64,000 nt of DNA, from the NCBI GenBank assembly GCA_947455725.1, contig CANGPL010000001.1:1-64000 (forward strand), read 5' to 3'. Under the pieces are notes generated by a model. It saw nothing but the letters and a program-made list of their open reading frames with translations, was not told the DNA's origin and did no database searches. The stretch comes from Hyphomicrobiales bacterium (lineage in GTDB: Bacteria > Pseudomonadota > Alphaproteobacteria > Rhizobiales > Beijerinckiaceae). A program made the position numbers and the translations under genes. Each line of letters starts with the position of its first letter. The stretch's first letter is position 1. This document shows positions 27,775-36,883 of the stretch, in pieces.

Positions 27775-28155
27775 ATGATCGGTGGCGAGCTTTCAAGGCG
27801 TATCCTATTGGCGGAAGACGATAATGATATGCGTCGGTTCTTGGTCCGGGCGCTTGAACAGGCCGGATATCAGGTTGCCTCCTTCGATAATGGCCTTGCA
27901 GCCTATCACCGTCTGCGGGAAGAGCCGTTTGAACTACTCCTCACGGATATCGTAATGCCAGAAATGGACGGTATCGAGCTTGCCCGCCGCGCGACCGAGC
28001 TTGATCCGGAAATAAAGGTCATGTTTATCACTGGTTTTGCCGCTGTGGCGCTCAATCCGGATTCGGATGCGCCCAAGGATGCCAAGATACTGTCAAAGCC
28101 TTTCCATCTCAAAGACTTGGTCAACGAGGTCCAAAAGCTGCTCATCGCGGCCTAA
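27775..28155 (+). CDS. cpdR: Cell-cycle response regulator CpdR
   Basis: Single-domain receiver protein of 126 residues. Unphosphorylated CpdR primes ClpXP for degradation of cell-cycle proteins; phosphorylation by the CckA-ChpT relay switches it off. Acidic pocket AEDDND, phospho-acceptor D58 (in LLTDIVMPEMDG), the Thr/Ser switch in FITGFAAVAL and the conserved lysine in SKPFHLKDL are all present. The sequence is very close to the alphaproteobacterial CpdR consensus. ATG 27775 has GGAGTGAGG upstream. Confidence 0.95.
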   Translation: MIGGELSRRILLAEDDNDMRRFLVRALEQAGYQVASFDNGLAAYHRLREEPFELLLTDIVMPEMDGIELARRATELDPEIKVMFITGFAAVALNPDSDAPKDAKILSKPFHLKDLVNEVQKLLIAA

Positions 28156-28252
28156 TACCGACTTCTGGACAGAAATTTACCGGATACGGCTTGCAACTGG
28201 CGGCATCTGCCGCTATACGCTCGCCACACCTTAAAGCGGGCTTGCCCGTTCA

Positions 28253-28327
<75 letters not shown>

Positions 28328-28431
28328 TTTGGTGACGGAATTTGAGGATTTGGCGCTGGTAACGGCACAGATTCTAGGTTATGGAAGACGCAAAGCGGGA
28401 AACCGCGCAGAATTTTGGATAGGATACGGTT

Positions 28432-28557
28432 ATGAAAATCCGCAACAGCTTAAAGAGCCTCCGCGAGCGTCACCGCGATAACCAGCTGGTTCGCCGCAAG
28501 GGCCGCGTTTATATCATCAACAAGACCCAGCCACGCTACAAGGCTCGTCAGGGCTAA
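28432..28557 (+). CDS. rpmJ: 50S ribosomal protein L36, cysteine-free type
   Basis: A 41-residue ribosomal protein beginning [16 protein letters not shown] and ending in YKARQG. It is the C-minus form, which lacks the zinc-ribbon cysteines, and therefore does not need zinc. Start ATG 28432 follows GGATACGGTT. The gene ends at 28557 and is followed by an intrinsic terminator. Four degenerate copies of parts of this gene lie within the next 9 kb, which makes this gene the left boundary of an accessory region. Confidence 0.95.
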   Translation: MKIRNSLKSLRERHRDNQLVRRKGRVYIINKTQPRYKARQG

Positions 28558-28608
28558 TCGCCGAAGGCTGCTTTGTCGCGGCCCGTCCGGTTGATGTATT
28601 GAATTGTT

Positions 28609-28636
28609 AAAGCCTCGCGTAAGCGGGGCTTTTTGC
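28609..28636 (+). terminator. Rho-independent terminator of rpmJ
   Basis: AAGCCTCGC (28610-28618) pairs with GCGGGGCTT (28623-28631), loop GTAA, followed by TTTTGCG. Related terminator sequences follow the decayed rpmJ copies at 29842-29867 and 32680-32707, showing that the copied segment included this region. Confidence 0.85.
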
Positions 28637-28751
28637 GTTTTAGCTTGCGCAAGTCTGGCCTATCCATCGGGGTAGACATAGAGAGCCGATGGATTAAAGA
28701 TAAAGTCAAGTGTAGCTGATGTCATTGTTACGGAATTGTTGAGGCGTCAAA

Positions 28752-29672
28752 GTGGTGTATCGTCGTAGTTTATTATTTGGTTGGTTCATCGTATTCGCTG
28801 GCATCGCTACGGCCCAGTGCAAGGACAAAACCGTCAATGCAGCAGATCCTAAGAAACAAACATTTGATGGCTTTGCTTCGATTGCCATAACCAAAGATGA
28901 TATGAGTTATCCGGGTAGAGAATTTTCGCTTGGCCGTAGCGCTCTCGTCGGAAACGCAGTGGTGTTTTATCCACTTTCAAATGATTTCGGAATTCAGACG
29001 GACGTAGAATTAAATCAATTCAAATATGATAATAACGCCATCGATGGCAACTCCATGAATGGGGCTATTGGCTTTCATGGTTTCTGGCGTGATCCCGATA
29101 AGGGCCTTTTTGGTATTCAGGCAAATGCAGCGCGTACCCGAACTGATATAACCGGAGCACGTTACCAGAACGAAAGGTATCTTATTGGGCCTGAGGCTGC
29201 TTATTTTTCTGACCGCCATTCATTTTACGGCCGTGCAAATTACCTCTCATCTTCTTTAACACTCGATGCCGGATCTTTTAACCAGACCGCTCCGGCAACT
29301 GGCTTCTCACTGGAAAGCGAATGGCGTTATTTCATGTCCGATCATTTGATGGTTTCTGCTCTTGTAGGCTATGAAAGATTTTCCCGTTCTGCGCCCGGCC
29401 GCGTTGGATATACCTATGATTTTTACAGAGCTGGGATTATGGCTGAATATCAGATTCAGTCCAGTCCGATAAGCCTGTTTTCTCAGGCAAGTTTTCACAG
29501 GATTAGCTATATTAGCGATAAAGATATATCGAGTATCGAACTTGATGAATCCAGATTACTTATGGGCATAAAATATAGTATTAGCGATAAAACTCTTTTT
29601 CTTCGCGAGCGTTCTGGCGCTTCGTTAAAAAACTTTCCTGAATTTCACTATGTTGATGATATTGGAGGGTGA
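28752..29672 (+). CDS. Predicted outer-membrane beta-barrel protein
   Basis: A 306-residue exported protein. The N-terminus has a signal peptide (LLFGWFIVFAGIATAQC), followed by amphipathic alternating segments with frequent aromatic residues (GIQTDVELNQFKYD, FYGRANYLSSSLTLDAG, FSLESEWRYFM, FYRAGIMAEYQI), as in outer-membrane barrels. The extreme C-terminus (YVDDIGG) lacks the usual final Phe. Start is GTG 28752 (or 28755) behind GAGG. It forms the first module between rpmJ and its first decayed copy. I do not recognise a named family; a porin-like or autoaggregation role is only a guess. Confidence 0.6.
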   Translation: MVYRRSLLFGWFIVFAGIATAQCKDKTVNAADPKKQTFDGFASIAITKDDMSYPGREFSLGRSALVGNAVVFYPLSNDFGIQTDVELNQFKYDNNAIDGNSMNGAIGFHGFWRDPDKGLFGIQANAARTRTDITGARYQNERYLIGPEAAYFSDRHSFYGRANYLSSSLTLDAGSFNQTAPATGFSLESEWRYFMSDHLMVSALVGYERFSRSAPGRVGYTYDFYRAGIMAEYQIQSSPISLFSQASFHRISYISDKDISSIELDESRLLMGIKYSISDKTLFLRERSGASLKNFPEFHYVDDIGG

Positions 29673-29704
29673 TCGAGACAAAAAATTTTATTGAACAATC
29701 TCTC

Positions 29705-29801
29705 CTAGCGGTACCCCGATAACCATTTGTTTCGCCGCAGGGGTCACGTTTATATTATCAACAAGACCCAGAAGCAATACAAAGCGCGGCGGGGGTTATA
29801 A
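29705..29801 (+). pseudogene. rpmJ: Decayed rpmJ copy 1
   Basis: The segment from CGATAACC (29717) to the TAA at 29799-29801 aligns with the second half of rpmJ without gaps up to the tail. Its translation includes [16 protein letters not shown], very close to L36. The first half is scrambled and has no start codon. It is followed by a terminator-like stem (29842-29867) resembling that of rpmJ. Substitutions throughout show that it is an old copy or one from another strain. Confidence 0.8.
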
Positions 29802-30026
29802 TTAGCCGCTGATTGAGTTCAGAGTTTTGTGCGACCTTTGAAGCCCCGTTTACGCGGGACTTTTTGCGCTTCATGAACAGTCGGCCAGCCGCCAGTGTTA
29901 CCTGTGCAATTAAGAACGTTCGATAAGTACTATAAAAAAATTCATATTTGGAAATAACTTTAATTTGTTCTAAGATTGGGGATTATATTCGGACCGTTCT
30001 GTTCACAAGTGAGTTGGGTATTTCGT

Positions 30027-31763
30027 GTGATCCGATTAAGTTTAATAGTCTCTTTTCTCGCAATTCTGATGTTCAGCGGTGGTGTTTCGAAGGTTGCGTC
30101 GGCTGCTAATATAATATGTCCGGGGCAAGCTGTATCGGTGGTGACTTGGGGTGCAGATCACAAAACGAGGACCACCACTGTGACAGCCTGTAACGGCTCG
30201 GTCACCAAGTCCGTCGCGGTCATCCAACCCACAGCTGTTGAAACATGGGCCGTCGATCATATTACAAAAACCACTACCTTTACCTTCGGGGACGGGACGA
30301 CTACGCGCACTGTTGCTACCGTACAGCCGACTTCGGTCGTAACATGGGGGACGGACCGCATTACAAAGACGACGAAACTGATCTACGGCGATGGAACCAT
30401 TATCAGATCGACGACGGCCATACAGCCCACCATAACAGGAGGTGTTTATTCCGCACCTGTGTATGCTTCGGATTGGGCCCAATCTGGCTCGTTAACAAAG
30501 CCATCGGTTAGCCCGATGAGTTATGTCTACGGCGATGGTACGACCGGACAAATTGGAGCGGGTACGGCCTTGCTCCCCTTTGATCAATCCGCCCTTTCTG
30601 CGCGCAGCATCACGGATCCAAACGCTGTGGTTAAGTCGTCGACCAATAGAGTTTATGATTTGAGCTGGGGAACGCCTGACAAGATGGGACCGACATATGC
30701 GGCTATGTTCACCTCCGGTTCCTACACGTATCCGTCCGAATTTACGATGATGGGACACACGATCTCCGGACAATGCGTCGATGGCCCAGCTAATGGGGGA
30801 TGCGCTAACGGATTTGTCCTAGCGGCACCGCTATCAGACGTGATCGACGCGTATAATCAAGGATGGACGGGAAAGAACGTTAACGTTTTGATGTTTGATC
30901 AATATCACTGGACGATCGGGAATGGCGTTGCTGGTGGAGATTCCCATGGTATTACGACTATGTTTATTGCGAAACGCTATGCCATGGGCGCTAACTTACT
31001 CGGCTTGGACTTTTCTCTTGATTTGAATACCGGAAAGCCTCTCGGCGTCATTCGAGATTTTTCAGGTAGCGTTGCTGCAGGCGCAGCGATCCAAGTCATC
31101 AATATGAGTTTTGGAACAAATTATTGGAGTATCGTTGGCCGGACAGGCTCATCGATCCGTCGATACGATATTACTTATGTTGACAATGTAACGCGCTCAT
31201 ATGTTGCGGAAATCAATAACGTCATCGATGGAAGCATATCAATGACCGGGTTTAATGTCCGTGATGCCGTAGTTATTAAAGCTGCTGGTAATGACTCAAT
31301 ACCAGGAAATTTGGAAAATTATGCCAAAGCGCTGTCGGCCAATGCAACAATTTCACCCCGCCTCCTTATTGTGGGTGCTCTGACTAAAGCTGGTTCAGTC
31401 AGTTATCCTGCACGTATGGCCTCCTATTCGAACTATGCTGGCACGGTTACCGCCGTTCAAGACAGGTTTCTCGTCGCGAGCGGCACGGTGCCTTTTGCTG
31501 ATGGCGCGTTGGCCATCGATGGATATCCTGTCAGCTCCACGGGGAATGAGGGAACGTCTTATGCCGCACCTCGGGTGGCCGGATACGTCGCAGTCGTTCG
31601 TCAGAAATTTCCTAATTTGACCGCTGCGCGAACCGCCGATATCCTTTTATCGACTGCACGTTACGATACGCTCTCGTGTTATCCTTATTGTAACAAGGCT
31701 ATCTATGGTCAGGGGGAGGCCAGCCTTGGCCGTGCGCTGGCACCTGTCGGATATTTACGATAG
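30027..31763 (+). CDS. Secreted subtilisin-like serine peptidase (S8) with N-terminal 33-residue repeats
   Basis: A 578-residue exported protein: signal peptide (to about VASA), three 33-residue repeats in near-perfect 99-base phase (TWG/TWA motifs encoded at 30144, 30243 and 30342; consensus with DHITKTTT and GDGTT), a linker, then an S8 domain. Candidate triad: D291 (VLMFDQYHW), H307 (DSHGITTMFIA), S511 (EGTSYAAPRVAGY), with oxyanion N in KAAGND. D and H are only 16 residues apart, closer than usual. The protein ends YGQGEASLGRALAPVGYLR, the sequence that in S8 autotransporters precedes the barrel, but no barrel follows. I chose GTG 30027 by homology with the second S8 gene's leader; TTG 29976 would extend it. 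Confidence 0.82.
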   Translation: MIRLSLIVSFLAILMFSGGVSKVASAANIICPGQAVSVVTWGADHKTRTTTVTACNGSVTKSVAVIQPTAVETWAVDHITKTTTFTFGDGTTTRTVATVQPTSVVTWGTDRITKTTKLIYGDGTIIRSTTAIQPTITGGVYSAPVYASDWAQSGSLTKPSVSPMSYVYGDGTTGQIGAGTALLPFDQSALSARSITDPNAVVKSSTNRVYDLSWGTPDKMGPTYAAMFTSGSYTYPSEFTMMGHTISGQCVDGPANGGCANGFVLAAPLSDVIDAYNQGWTGKNVNVLMFDQYHWTIGNGVAGGDSHGITTMFIAKRYAMGANLLGLDFSLDLNTGKPLGVIRDFSGSVAAGAAIQVINMSFGTNYWSIVGRTGSSIRRYDITYVDNVTRSYVAEINNVIDGSISMTGFNVRDAVVIKAAGNDSIPGNLENYAKALSANATISPRLLIVGALTKAGSVSYPARMASYSNYAGTVTAVQDRFLVASGTVPFADGALAIDGYPVSSTGNEGTSYAAPRVAGYVAVVRQKFPNLTAARTADILLSTARYDTLSCYPYCNKAIYGQGEASLGRALAPVGYLR

Positions 31764-31949
31764 GGTGTCCCTCTCGCTTAGATTATTTATTATGATCTCG
31801 GGCATGTATTGAAGATTTAGAAAAAGCAACTTTTTCAAAAAATAATAGGGCGGCATTTTTTGTTGGTGATTAAGTTATCGTTAAAACGTTATACTAATCA
31901 ATATTAGAGCTTACTTGGAGAAGTAAGGCCTTAGCTGGATGATCGACGG

Positions 31950-32569
31950 GTTGCGGTGGTAAAGTCACTTGCGGAGTTTTTGTCGCGCAGGCAGCTACAA
32001 TCCCTCTTCGCGCCAAATACGCTCAACCTTCTTGCGATTGATCAATTAACCTTCGCTTCCCAAAAGCTCACAGATCTTGCCGTATCCGTATCGGCCATTT
32101 TATTCGACAAGCCTGATAACAGCTAAACGCTGATCGTCATCATTCTTTTATAAGGCAGCCCGATGCGGGCCGCCTCAAGAATCTCATATGTCCGTCGCTC
32201 GGATGTGCCGAGCTTTTGAGAAACTTGGACGACTGTACCCCTAAGTTTGCCGACGTTCAGATCTTAGGTTTAAAAAATCGTGGATTTCCTTTAGATCATT
32301 TTATCCGAATCCAGATCCACAACGATACTCTTAAGCCGCCGGTTCTCTTTCTCTATGACCTTCAACTCTGTCAGCTGTGGTCTTGCCTTCCCACCAAACT
32401 TCTTACACCAAGTATATAATAGGTCGCGTCGCCTCTCCCAGCAGTCCCGCAAGCCTTGGCAACATCCACCCCCAACTACCAAGTCCAGATCGACCTGCCG
32501 CAAAATCTGCAAACAGTCCTCGTCTGAAACCCGCTTCCGAGCCATCTCATCCCCCTCTATTGTTACCAA
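31950..32569 (-). mobile_element. IS3-family insertion sequence remnant
   Basis: Leftward reading shows OrfA starting MARKRVSDEDCLQILRQVDL (32545 downward), with KKFGGKARPQLTELKVIEKE and ENRRLKSIVVDLDSDKMI after a disturbed centre. OrfB fragments follow in shifted frames: QKLGTSERRTYEIL, GRYGYGKICELL and NRKKVERIWREEGL. Several frameshifts and stops, and loss of the catalytic DDE part, show that it is dead. I could not identify terminal inverted repeats. Confidence 0.8.
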
Positions 32570-32600
32570 TATGGTGGCTTAACTTTAGAGAACTAAGATA

Positions 32601-32645
32601 ATCAACACGTCCCAACCATGCTATAAGGCTCGTAAGGGCTAATCG
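32601..32645 (+). pseudogene. rpmJ: Decayed rpmJ copy 2 (3' end only)
   Basis: These 45 bases align without gaps to rpmJ 28516-28560, covering the last 13 codons, stop codon and three more bases; I count 39 of 45 identical. The sequence that follows (32646-32707) resembles what follows copy 1, including GAAGCCTCGTTTAC with a terminator-like stem. It stands directly between the IS3 remnant and the second S8 gene. Confidence 0.82.
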
Positions 32646-32813
32646 GCTAATGATAGAGTTTAGAGTGCTGCGCGAAGTTTGAAGCCTCGTTTACCCGGGG
32701 CATTTTACATTTCTAGATGATTATCAGATTGTAAATTTGAAAAATACGCTTAAAATAAAGAAAATTTGGATTTTTTATAAACTATATGCGTAAGTGAGTT
32801 CGGTTGTAAAATT

Positions 32814-35519
32814 ATGAATTTTCATGAAAAAATACCGAAACTAATTCTCGCAGTTTATCTTGTTTGTTTAGCATCCAAATCATTTGCTGCTGGCACCGTT
32901 GTTAAAAGAAATTATAACGTTGATAAAGAAACGGTCTACTATTCGGATAATACGAAAGTAATTTTAAGTTCTACCAGTAACGCTAAATCTTATAGCGGCT
33001 CGAATGAAATTGTAACCTATACGTTTGCGGACGGCACCGTGAATGTGGTGACAAATATCTCAAAGAGTAATGTAAAGTCTTTTAGTGGCTCGAATGAAGT
33101 CATAACCTATAAGTTTATGGACGGTACGACCAATGTGGTAAGCAATTCCTATACGAGCAGTGCGAAAACTTATAGCGGCTCAAGCGAAGTCCTAACCTAT
33201 AAATTTGCGGACGGCATGAAGAATGTGGTGATCAAACCTTTTATAAGTTTCATGAAATTATATAATGGTGGCAACGAGTCTGTAACCTATAACTTCGCAG
33301 ATGGTTCATCCAATTCTATAATAAATGCTGCTATAGACAGCACGAAATCTTATATTGGTTCTCAGGAATACGTAACTTATAAGTTTGCCGACGGAACGAG
33401 CAATCTGACAGTCAAATCAGCTATAGATAGCGCCATTTCATGGCGTTCAGACCATATCACTAAGACGACGGTATATAATTTCGCTGACGGTACAACTAAT
33501 AGGGTTCTAACGAAGGTACCTGGCAGCATTGGACTTCCGAGTTATTCTGGCGGTGTTGAGACGAAGGTAACTACGTATGGTGACGGAACAACGTCAACTG
33601 CCACTTTTAATGCAACACGCAAAGTAACGACCTATAGTGGACCATCTGAAATAATTACTTATCAGTTCAGTGACGGAACCATTAATCAGGTACTCAATAC
33701 TGCTTTGAGTAATACGACCACTTGGGCTGACGATCACGTCACAATGATAACAACTTATATCTTCTCTGACAGCACGACTAATCGAGTTTCATCGACGGTA
33801 CCTGGCAACATTGGACTTCCGAGTTATTCTGGCGGCGTTGAGACGAAGGTCACTACGTATGGTGACGGAACAGCGTCAACTGCCACTTTTAATGCAACAG
33901 GCCGGATAACGACCTATAGTGGATCGTCTGAAATAATTACTTATCAGTTCAGTGACGGTACCACTAATCAAGTAGTCAATACTGCTTTGAGTAATACGAC
34001 CACTTGGGCTGACGATCACGTCACGATGACTACAACTTATATCTTTCCTGACAGCACGACTAATCGAGTTTCATCGATAGTACCTGGTAGCATTGGACTT
34101 CCGAGTTATTCTCGCGGGGTTGAGACAAAGGTCACTACTTATGGTGATGGGACAACGTCAACTGCAACTTTCAACGCCATAGGCGCAACAACGACCTATA
34201 GCGGTTCTACTGCAATAGTTACTTATCAGTTCGCCGATGGCACGACAAATATCGTAACTAATATCGGGCAATTAACTTATAAGGCGCCAATCTTTACTGC
34301 TGCAATTTATCCGAATGATTGGAGTACTAACGGCGGCGTGAGCTTTCCTTCTACATCTGCCGCAACTAATACTGACGGAGACGCCAACTCAATCATAATT
34401 GAAGATGGATCCATATCACATCCCTTTAATCAATCGACGCTAACACCTAACGGTCCAACAGGTTCTGGCGCTATCAATGATCCAAATGCTGTAGTTAAAA
34501 CAGCGAATATAATTTATAATTTAACGTGGGGTAATCCAGATAAAAATGGTCCTTCGTACTCACTTATATTTCCGAGATCGACGACGAGATTGCCAAGTAA
34601 TTTTAATTGGCTTGGTATTTCTCTCAACGGCAGTAATACCTCCATCGGTGCAGCGCTTCTGCAACCAAATTTAGATGTTCTCACGGCGTGGAATCATGGA
34701 TGGACTGGGAAGGGTGAAAATTTACTCGTCCTTGATGATTTAAACGGATTAAATGCTGGAACTTCTTCACACGCTTTTGCTACTACTTTTATTGCAGGCT
34801 ATTATACGGCACACGGTTCAAACACATATATTTTAGATTATAATTTGACGGGTAATATTTATGCAACTAGCCCGTCCAAAATGACAGCAACACCCGCGTC
34901 AACATCGATTCAAATCATAAATGCGAGTTATGAAGTATTACCTTCAACAACGGTCGCTACTTCCCATATTAATTTTTATAATGGTGCCAGAAGTGTAGCT
35001 GATTTATCAGTTACTGACGCGACTATCGTTATGGCTGCTGGAAATGCTCCGAGCGGTTCGAGTGCCTCCGCAACAAGCGATAACGCCACCAGAATGGCAA
35101 TGGTAAATGACAGCAGCATAAACCCACGTTTAATTTTGGTTGGAGCAACAAATCTAAGCTTTCTTGGTTTTCCACAATTAGCTTCTTATAGCAACTATGC
35201 TGGACCTAAAATTGATGTTCAGTCGCGATTTTTGGTAGCTTCCGGCAATGTTCCATGGGCTTATACTGCTACAACAATTGGAAATAATATGCCGTCTTCA
35301 ACGTATGGTACGTCGTATGCTGCCCCATTAGTTGCAGGCTATGCTGCAATTGTTAGACAGAAATTTCCTAATCTAAGCGGTGCGAACGCAGCCGACATAC
35401 TTTTAGCTACAGCACGTTATGATACGCTCTCATGCTATCCTAATTGTGATAAAGCTCAATATGGTCAGGGAGAAGCTAGTCTAAGTCGTGCTTTAGCACC
35501 TGTCGGATATTTAAGATAG
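32814..35519 (+). CDS. Large secreted subtilisin-like peptidase (S8) with extensive N-terminal repeats
   Basis: A 901-residue exported protein. After a signal peptide (ending near SFAA) come five 30-residue repeats (pattern KSYSGSNE..TY.FADGT.N), then a longer unit repeated with a 282-base (94-residue) period, then an S8 domain. Candidate triad: D641 (LLVLDDLNG), H653 (TSSHAFATTFIA), S834 (YGTSYAAPLVAGY), oxyanion N in MAAGNAPSG. The Asp-His distance is very short (12 residues). It ends GQGEASLSRALAPVGYLR, nearly identical to the first S8 protein, again without a barrel. The gene is A+T-rich compared with the core genes. ATG 32814 lacks a strong ribosome-binding site. Confidence 0.82.
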   Translation: MNFHEKIPKLILAVYLVCLASKSFAAGTVVKRNYNVDKETVYYSDNTKVILSSTSNAKSYSGSNEIVTYTFADGTVNVVTNISKSNVKSFSGSNEVITYKFMDGTTNVVSNSYTSSAKTYSGSSEVLTYKFADGMKNVVIKPFISFMKLYNGGNESVTYNFADGSSNSIINAAIDSTKSYIGSQEYVTYKFADGTSNLTVKSAIDSAISWRSDHITKTTVYNFADGTTNRVLTKVPGSIGLPSYSGGVETKVTTYGDGTTSTATFNATRKVTTYSGPSEIITYQFSDGTINQVLNTALSNTTTWADDHVTMITTYIFSDSTTNRVSSTVPGNIGLPSYSGGVETKVTTYGDGTASTATFNATGRITTYSGSSEIITYQFSDGTTNQVVNTALSNTTTWADDHVTMTTTYIFPDSTTNRVSSIVPGSIGLPSYSRGVETKVTTYGDGTTSTATFNAIGATTTYSGSTAIVTYQFADGTTNIVTNIGQLTYKAPIFTAAIYPNDWSTNGGVSFPSTSAATNTDGDANSIIIEDGSISHPFNQSTLTPNGPTGSGAINDPNAVVKTANIIYNLTWGNPDKNGPSYSLIFPRSTTRLPSNFNWLGISLNGSNTSIGAALLQPNLDVLTAWNHGWTGKGENLLVLDDLNGLNAGTSSHAFATTFIAGYYTAHGSNTYILDYNLTGNIYATSPSKMTATPASTSIQIINASYEVLPSTTVATSHINFYNGARSVADLSVTDATIVMAAGNAPSGSSASATSDNATRMAMVNDSSINPRLILVGATNLSFLGFPQLASYSNYAGPKIDVQSRFLVASGNVPWAYTATTIGNNMPSSTYGTSYAAPLVAGYAAIVRQKFPNLSGANAADILLATARYDTLSCYPNCDKAQYGQGEASLSRALAPVGYLR
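33517..34270 (+). repeat. 282-bp tandem coding repeats
   Basis: The sequence TACCTGG followed by (C/T)A(G/A)CATTGGACTTCC begins at 33517, 33799 and 34081, exactly 282 bases apart. The first two units are near-identical and the third is partial. Each unit encodes 94 residues with PSYSGGVETKVTTYGDGT and TTTWADDHVTM segments. The near-identity at DNA level points to recent duplication or ongoing homogenisation, so unit number may vary between strains. Confidence 0.85.
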
Positions 35520-35529
35520 CAGAGCCGTC

Positions 35530-36180
35530 GTGATTAGATTGGCCATTCTGATCCTGAATTTATTGAGTATCATGACGCTAGTGGCTCATGCCGATATTTT
35601 AGAACCAATCAATACGGTAATTCCGTTATCCGTTAAGCCATACTTTTTAATGGGCGAACGCATACCGCGGCAGGAATGGTGGGCTTTTGATCAAAAAGCC
35701 TATTTTGCAATTACAAGTATCTCACATGATAGAAATACAATCTACCTAAATGGACAGTCACTAATATCAAAGCCATCAAGAGCCTGTTCCATCTATGATT
35801 CAACTGTTTGTTATAACGTTTCAAATTTTTATAACGCGTCCTATCCGCAATTCATTGCCTCAGGGTTTTATTCACCTAACGCTGACACAATAATTAGTGC
35901 GGGAATAAATTCAGGATATGCTTCTCCGAAGTTAACAGTTAGCCCACACGTCATGGTTGGTATAGCTAAACGCTTTTATATTGGTGATGTAGAAAGAAGA
36001 AATAGCCACATAATCGTTGAAGCTAATTCGTGGCTTGGAGGGTCATTAAAACATCGACCATGTTACGATAGCTTCGATCGTACTTATTACTGTGCAAACC
36101 TATCGGCATGGAGTGATTTTAATTATCAATTGTCAGAGCAATCTTACAGCATATTTATTTGGTATGAAAAATTATTTTAA
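35530..36180 (+). CDS. Exported protein of unknown function, coupled to the second S8 gene
   Basis: A 216-residue protein with a signal peptide (LAILILNLLSIMTLVAHA, cleavage about 22). The mature part is rich in Tyr, Ser and Asn, has cysteine pairs (RACSIYDSTVCY; RPCYDSFDRTYYC), and ends SIFIWYEKLF; the alternating pattern with terminal Phe resembles the insertion signal of outer-membrane barrels. It starts (GTG 35530) 10 bases after the S8 stop, so it is probably co-transcribed. I do not recognise a family. A small barrel or surface partner of the peptidase is inferred. Confidence 0.6.
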   Translation: MIRLAILILNLLSIMTLVAHADILEPINTVIPLSVKPYFLMGERIPRQEWWAFDQKAYFAITSISHDRNTIYLNGQSLISKPSRACSIYDSTVCYNVSNFYNASYPQFIASGFYSPNADTIISAGINSGYASPKLTVSPHVMVGIAKRFYIGDVERRNSHIIVEANSWLGGSLKHRPCYDSFDRTYYCANLSAWSDFNYQLSEQSYSIFIWYEKLF

Positions 36181-36246
36181 GCAATTATCGATGCCAAAAT
36201 AGCCCGAGTATTTACTCGCATAATTCCCATTCATCGCGACCATATC

Positions 36247-36600
36247 GTGAGTGGATTAGCCATCCAGCGACAACTTACCAGCCGTTATCTACAAGCACTT
36301 GCGAACATCGCGTGCGTGACTGTTTGTGCCAGCATGCGTACCGGAGATTGGCAGGTTACTGCTAAATTAGCCATGGCATGGTATCTGGAAATAAAGCATA
36401 AAGTGTCACGCGGTGAGCAACCGCGTGCTGTGGGCTGGCAGCAGTTGGTTGCCATCTATGTGGAACAGTTGGGTTAGCGTGCACGGCGCAGCTATCACAT
36501 GTATACCATATGTAGACATCTCAATCTGTTCTTCGGGCAGTTTAAGGATGTGCCCATGATCCCACCCGTTGTGATATTGGATTATTTGGCCCATAGGATA
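36247..36600 (+). pseudogene. Broken tyrosine-recombinase (integrase) N-terminus
   Basis: One frame, interrupted only by TAG at 36475-36477, reads RTGDWQVTAKLAMAWYLEI, KVSRGEQP, GWQQLVAIYVEQLG, then after the stop YHMYTICRHLNLFFGQFKDV. This is the pattern of the arm and core-binding (SAM-like) part of phage-type integrases. The catalytic domain is missing: the frame runs into the rpmJ copy at 36.6 kb. The assignment is by eye and moderately certain. If right, it is a relic of the enzyme that inserted these modules. Confidence 0.45.
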
Positions 36601-36605
36601 TGGTT

Positions 36606-36726
36606 ATGCAAATTCGCAACAGCGTCGAGAGCCTGCGTAGCCGCCTCCGTGAAACCGGCTAGTTCGCCGCAAAGGCCGCGTTTATATCATCAAAAAGACC
36701 CAACGACGCTGAAAAGTTCGTCAGAG
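36606..36726 (+). pseudogene. rpmJ: Decayed rpmJ copy 3 (near full length)
   Basis: The copy includes the rpmJ ribosome-binding region (GGATATGGTT) and start ATG 36606, reads MQIRNSVESLRSRLRETG and stops at TAG by a one-base loss. In the next frame it continues [15 protein letters not shown] to a TGA at 36709-36711. From 36662 to 36702 I count 39 of 41 bases identical to rpmJ. It is the best-preserved copy, so probably the most recent or the original displaced gene. Confidence 0.85.
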
Positions 36727-36883
36727 CTTTGCGAACATTCGACAGTCTTGCAAGTATTGCATTGATCTTGATTACTTTGGCATTAATTCAAGCTCCGGTC
36801 CGTAGCGGCTTTTTTTGACGACGAGAGATTTAACGATTTAGAATCTCGACTTCTCTAGCCAAAAGGGACATGGCCGACATGGC

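Noticed and set aside
32960-34270. Direct repeats resembling a CRISPR array
   Set aside because: The repeats are in one open reading frame with periods that are multiples of three (90 and 282 bases), encode degenerate protein repeats, and no cas gene is present.
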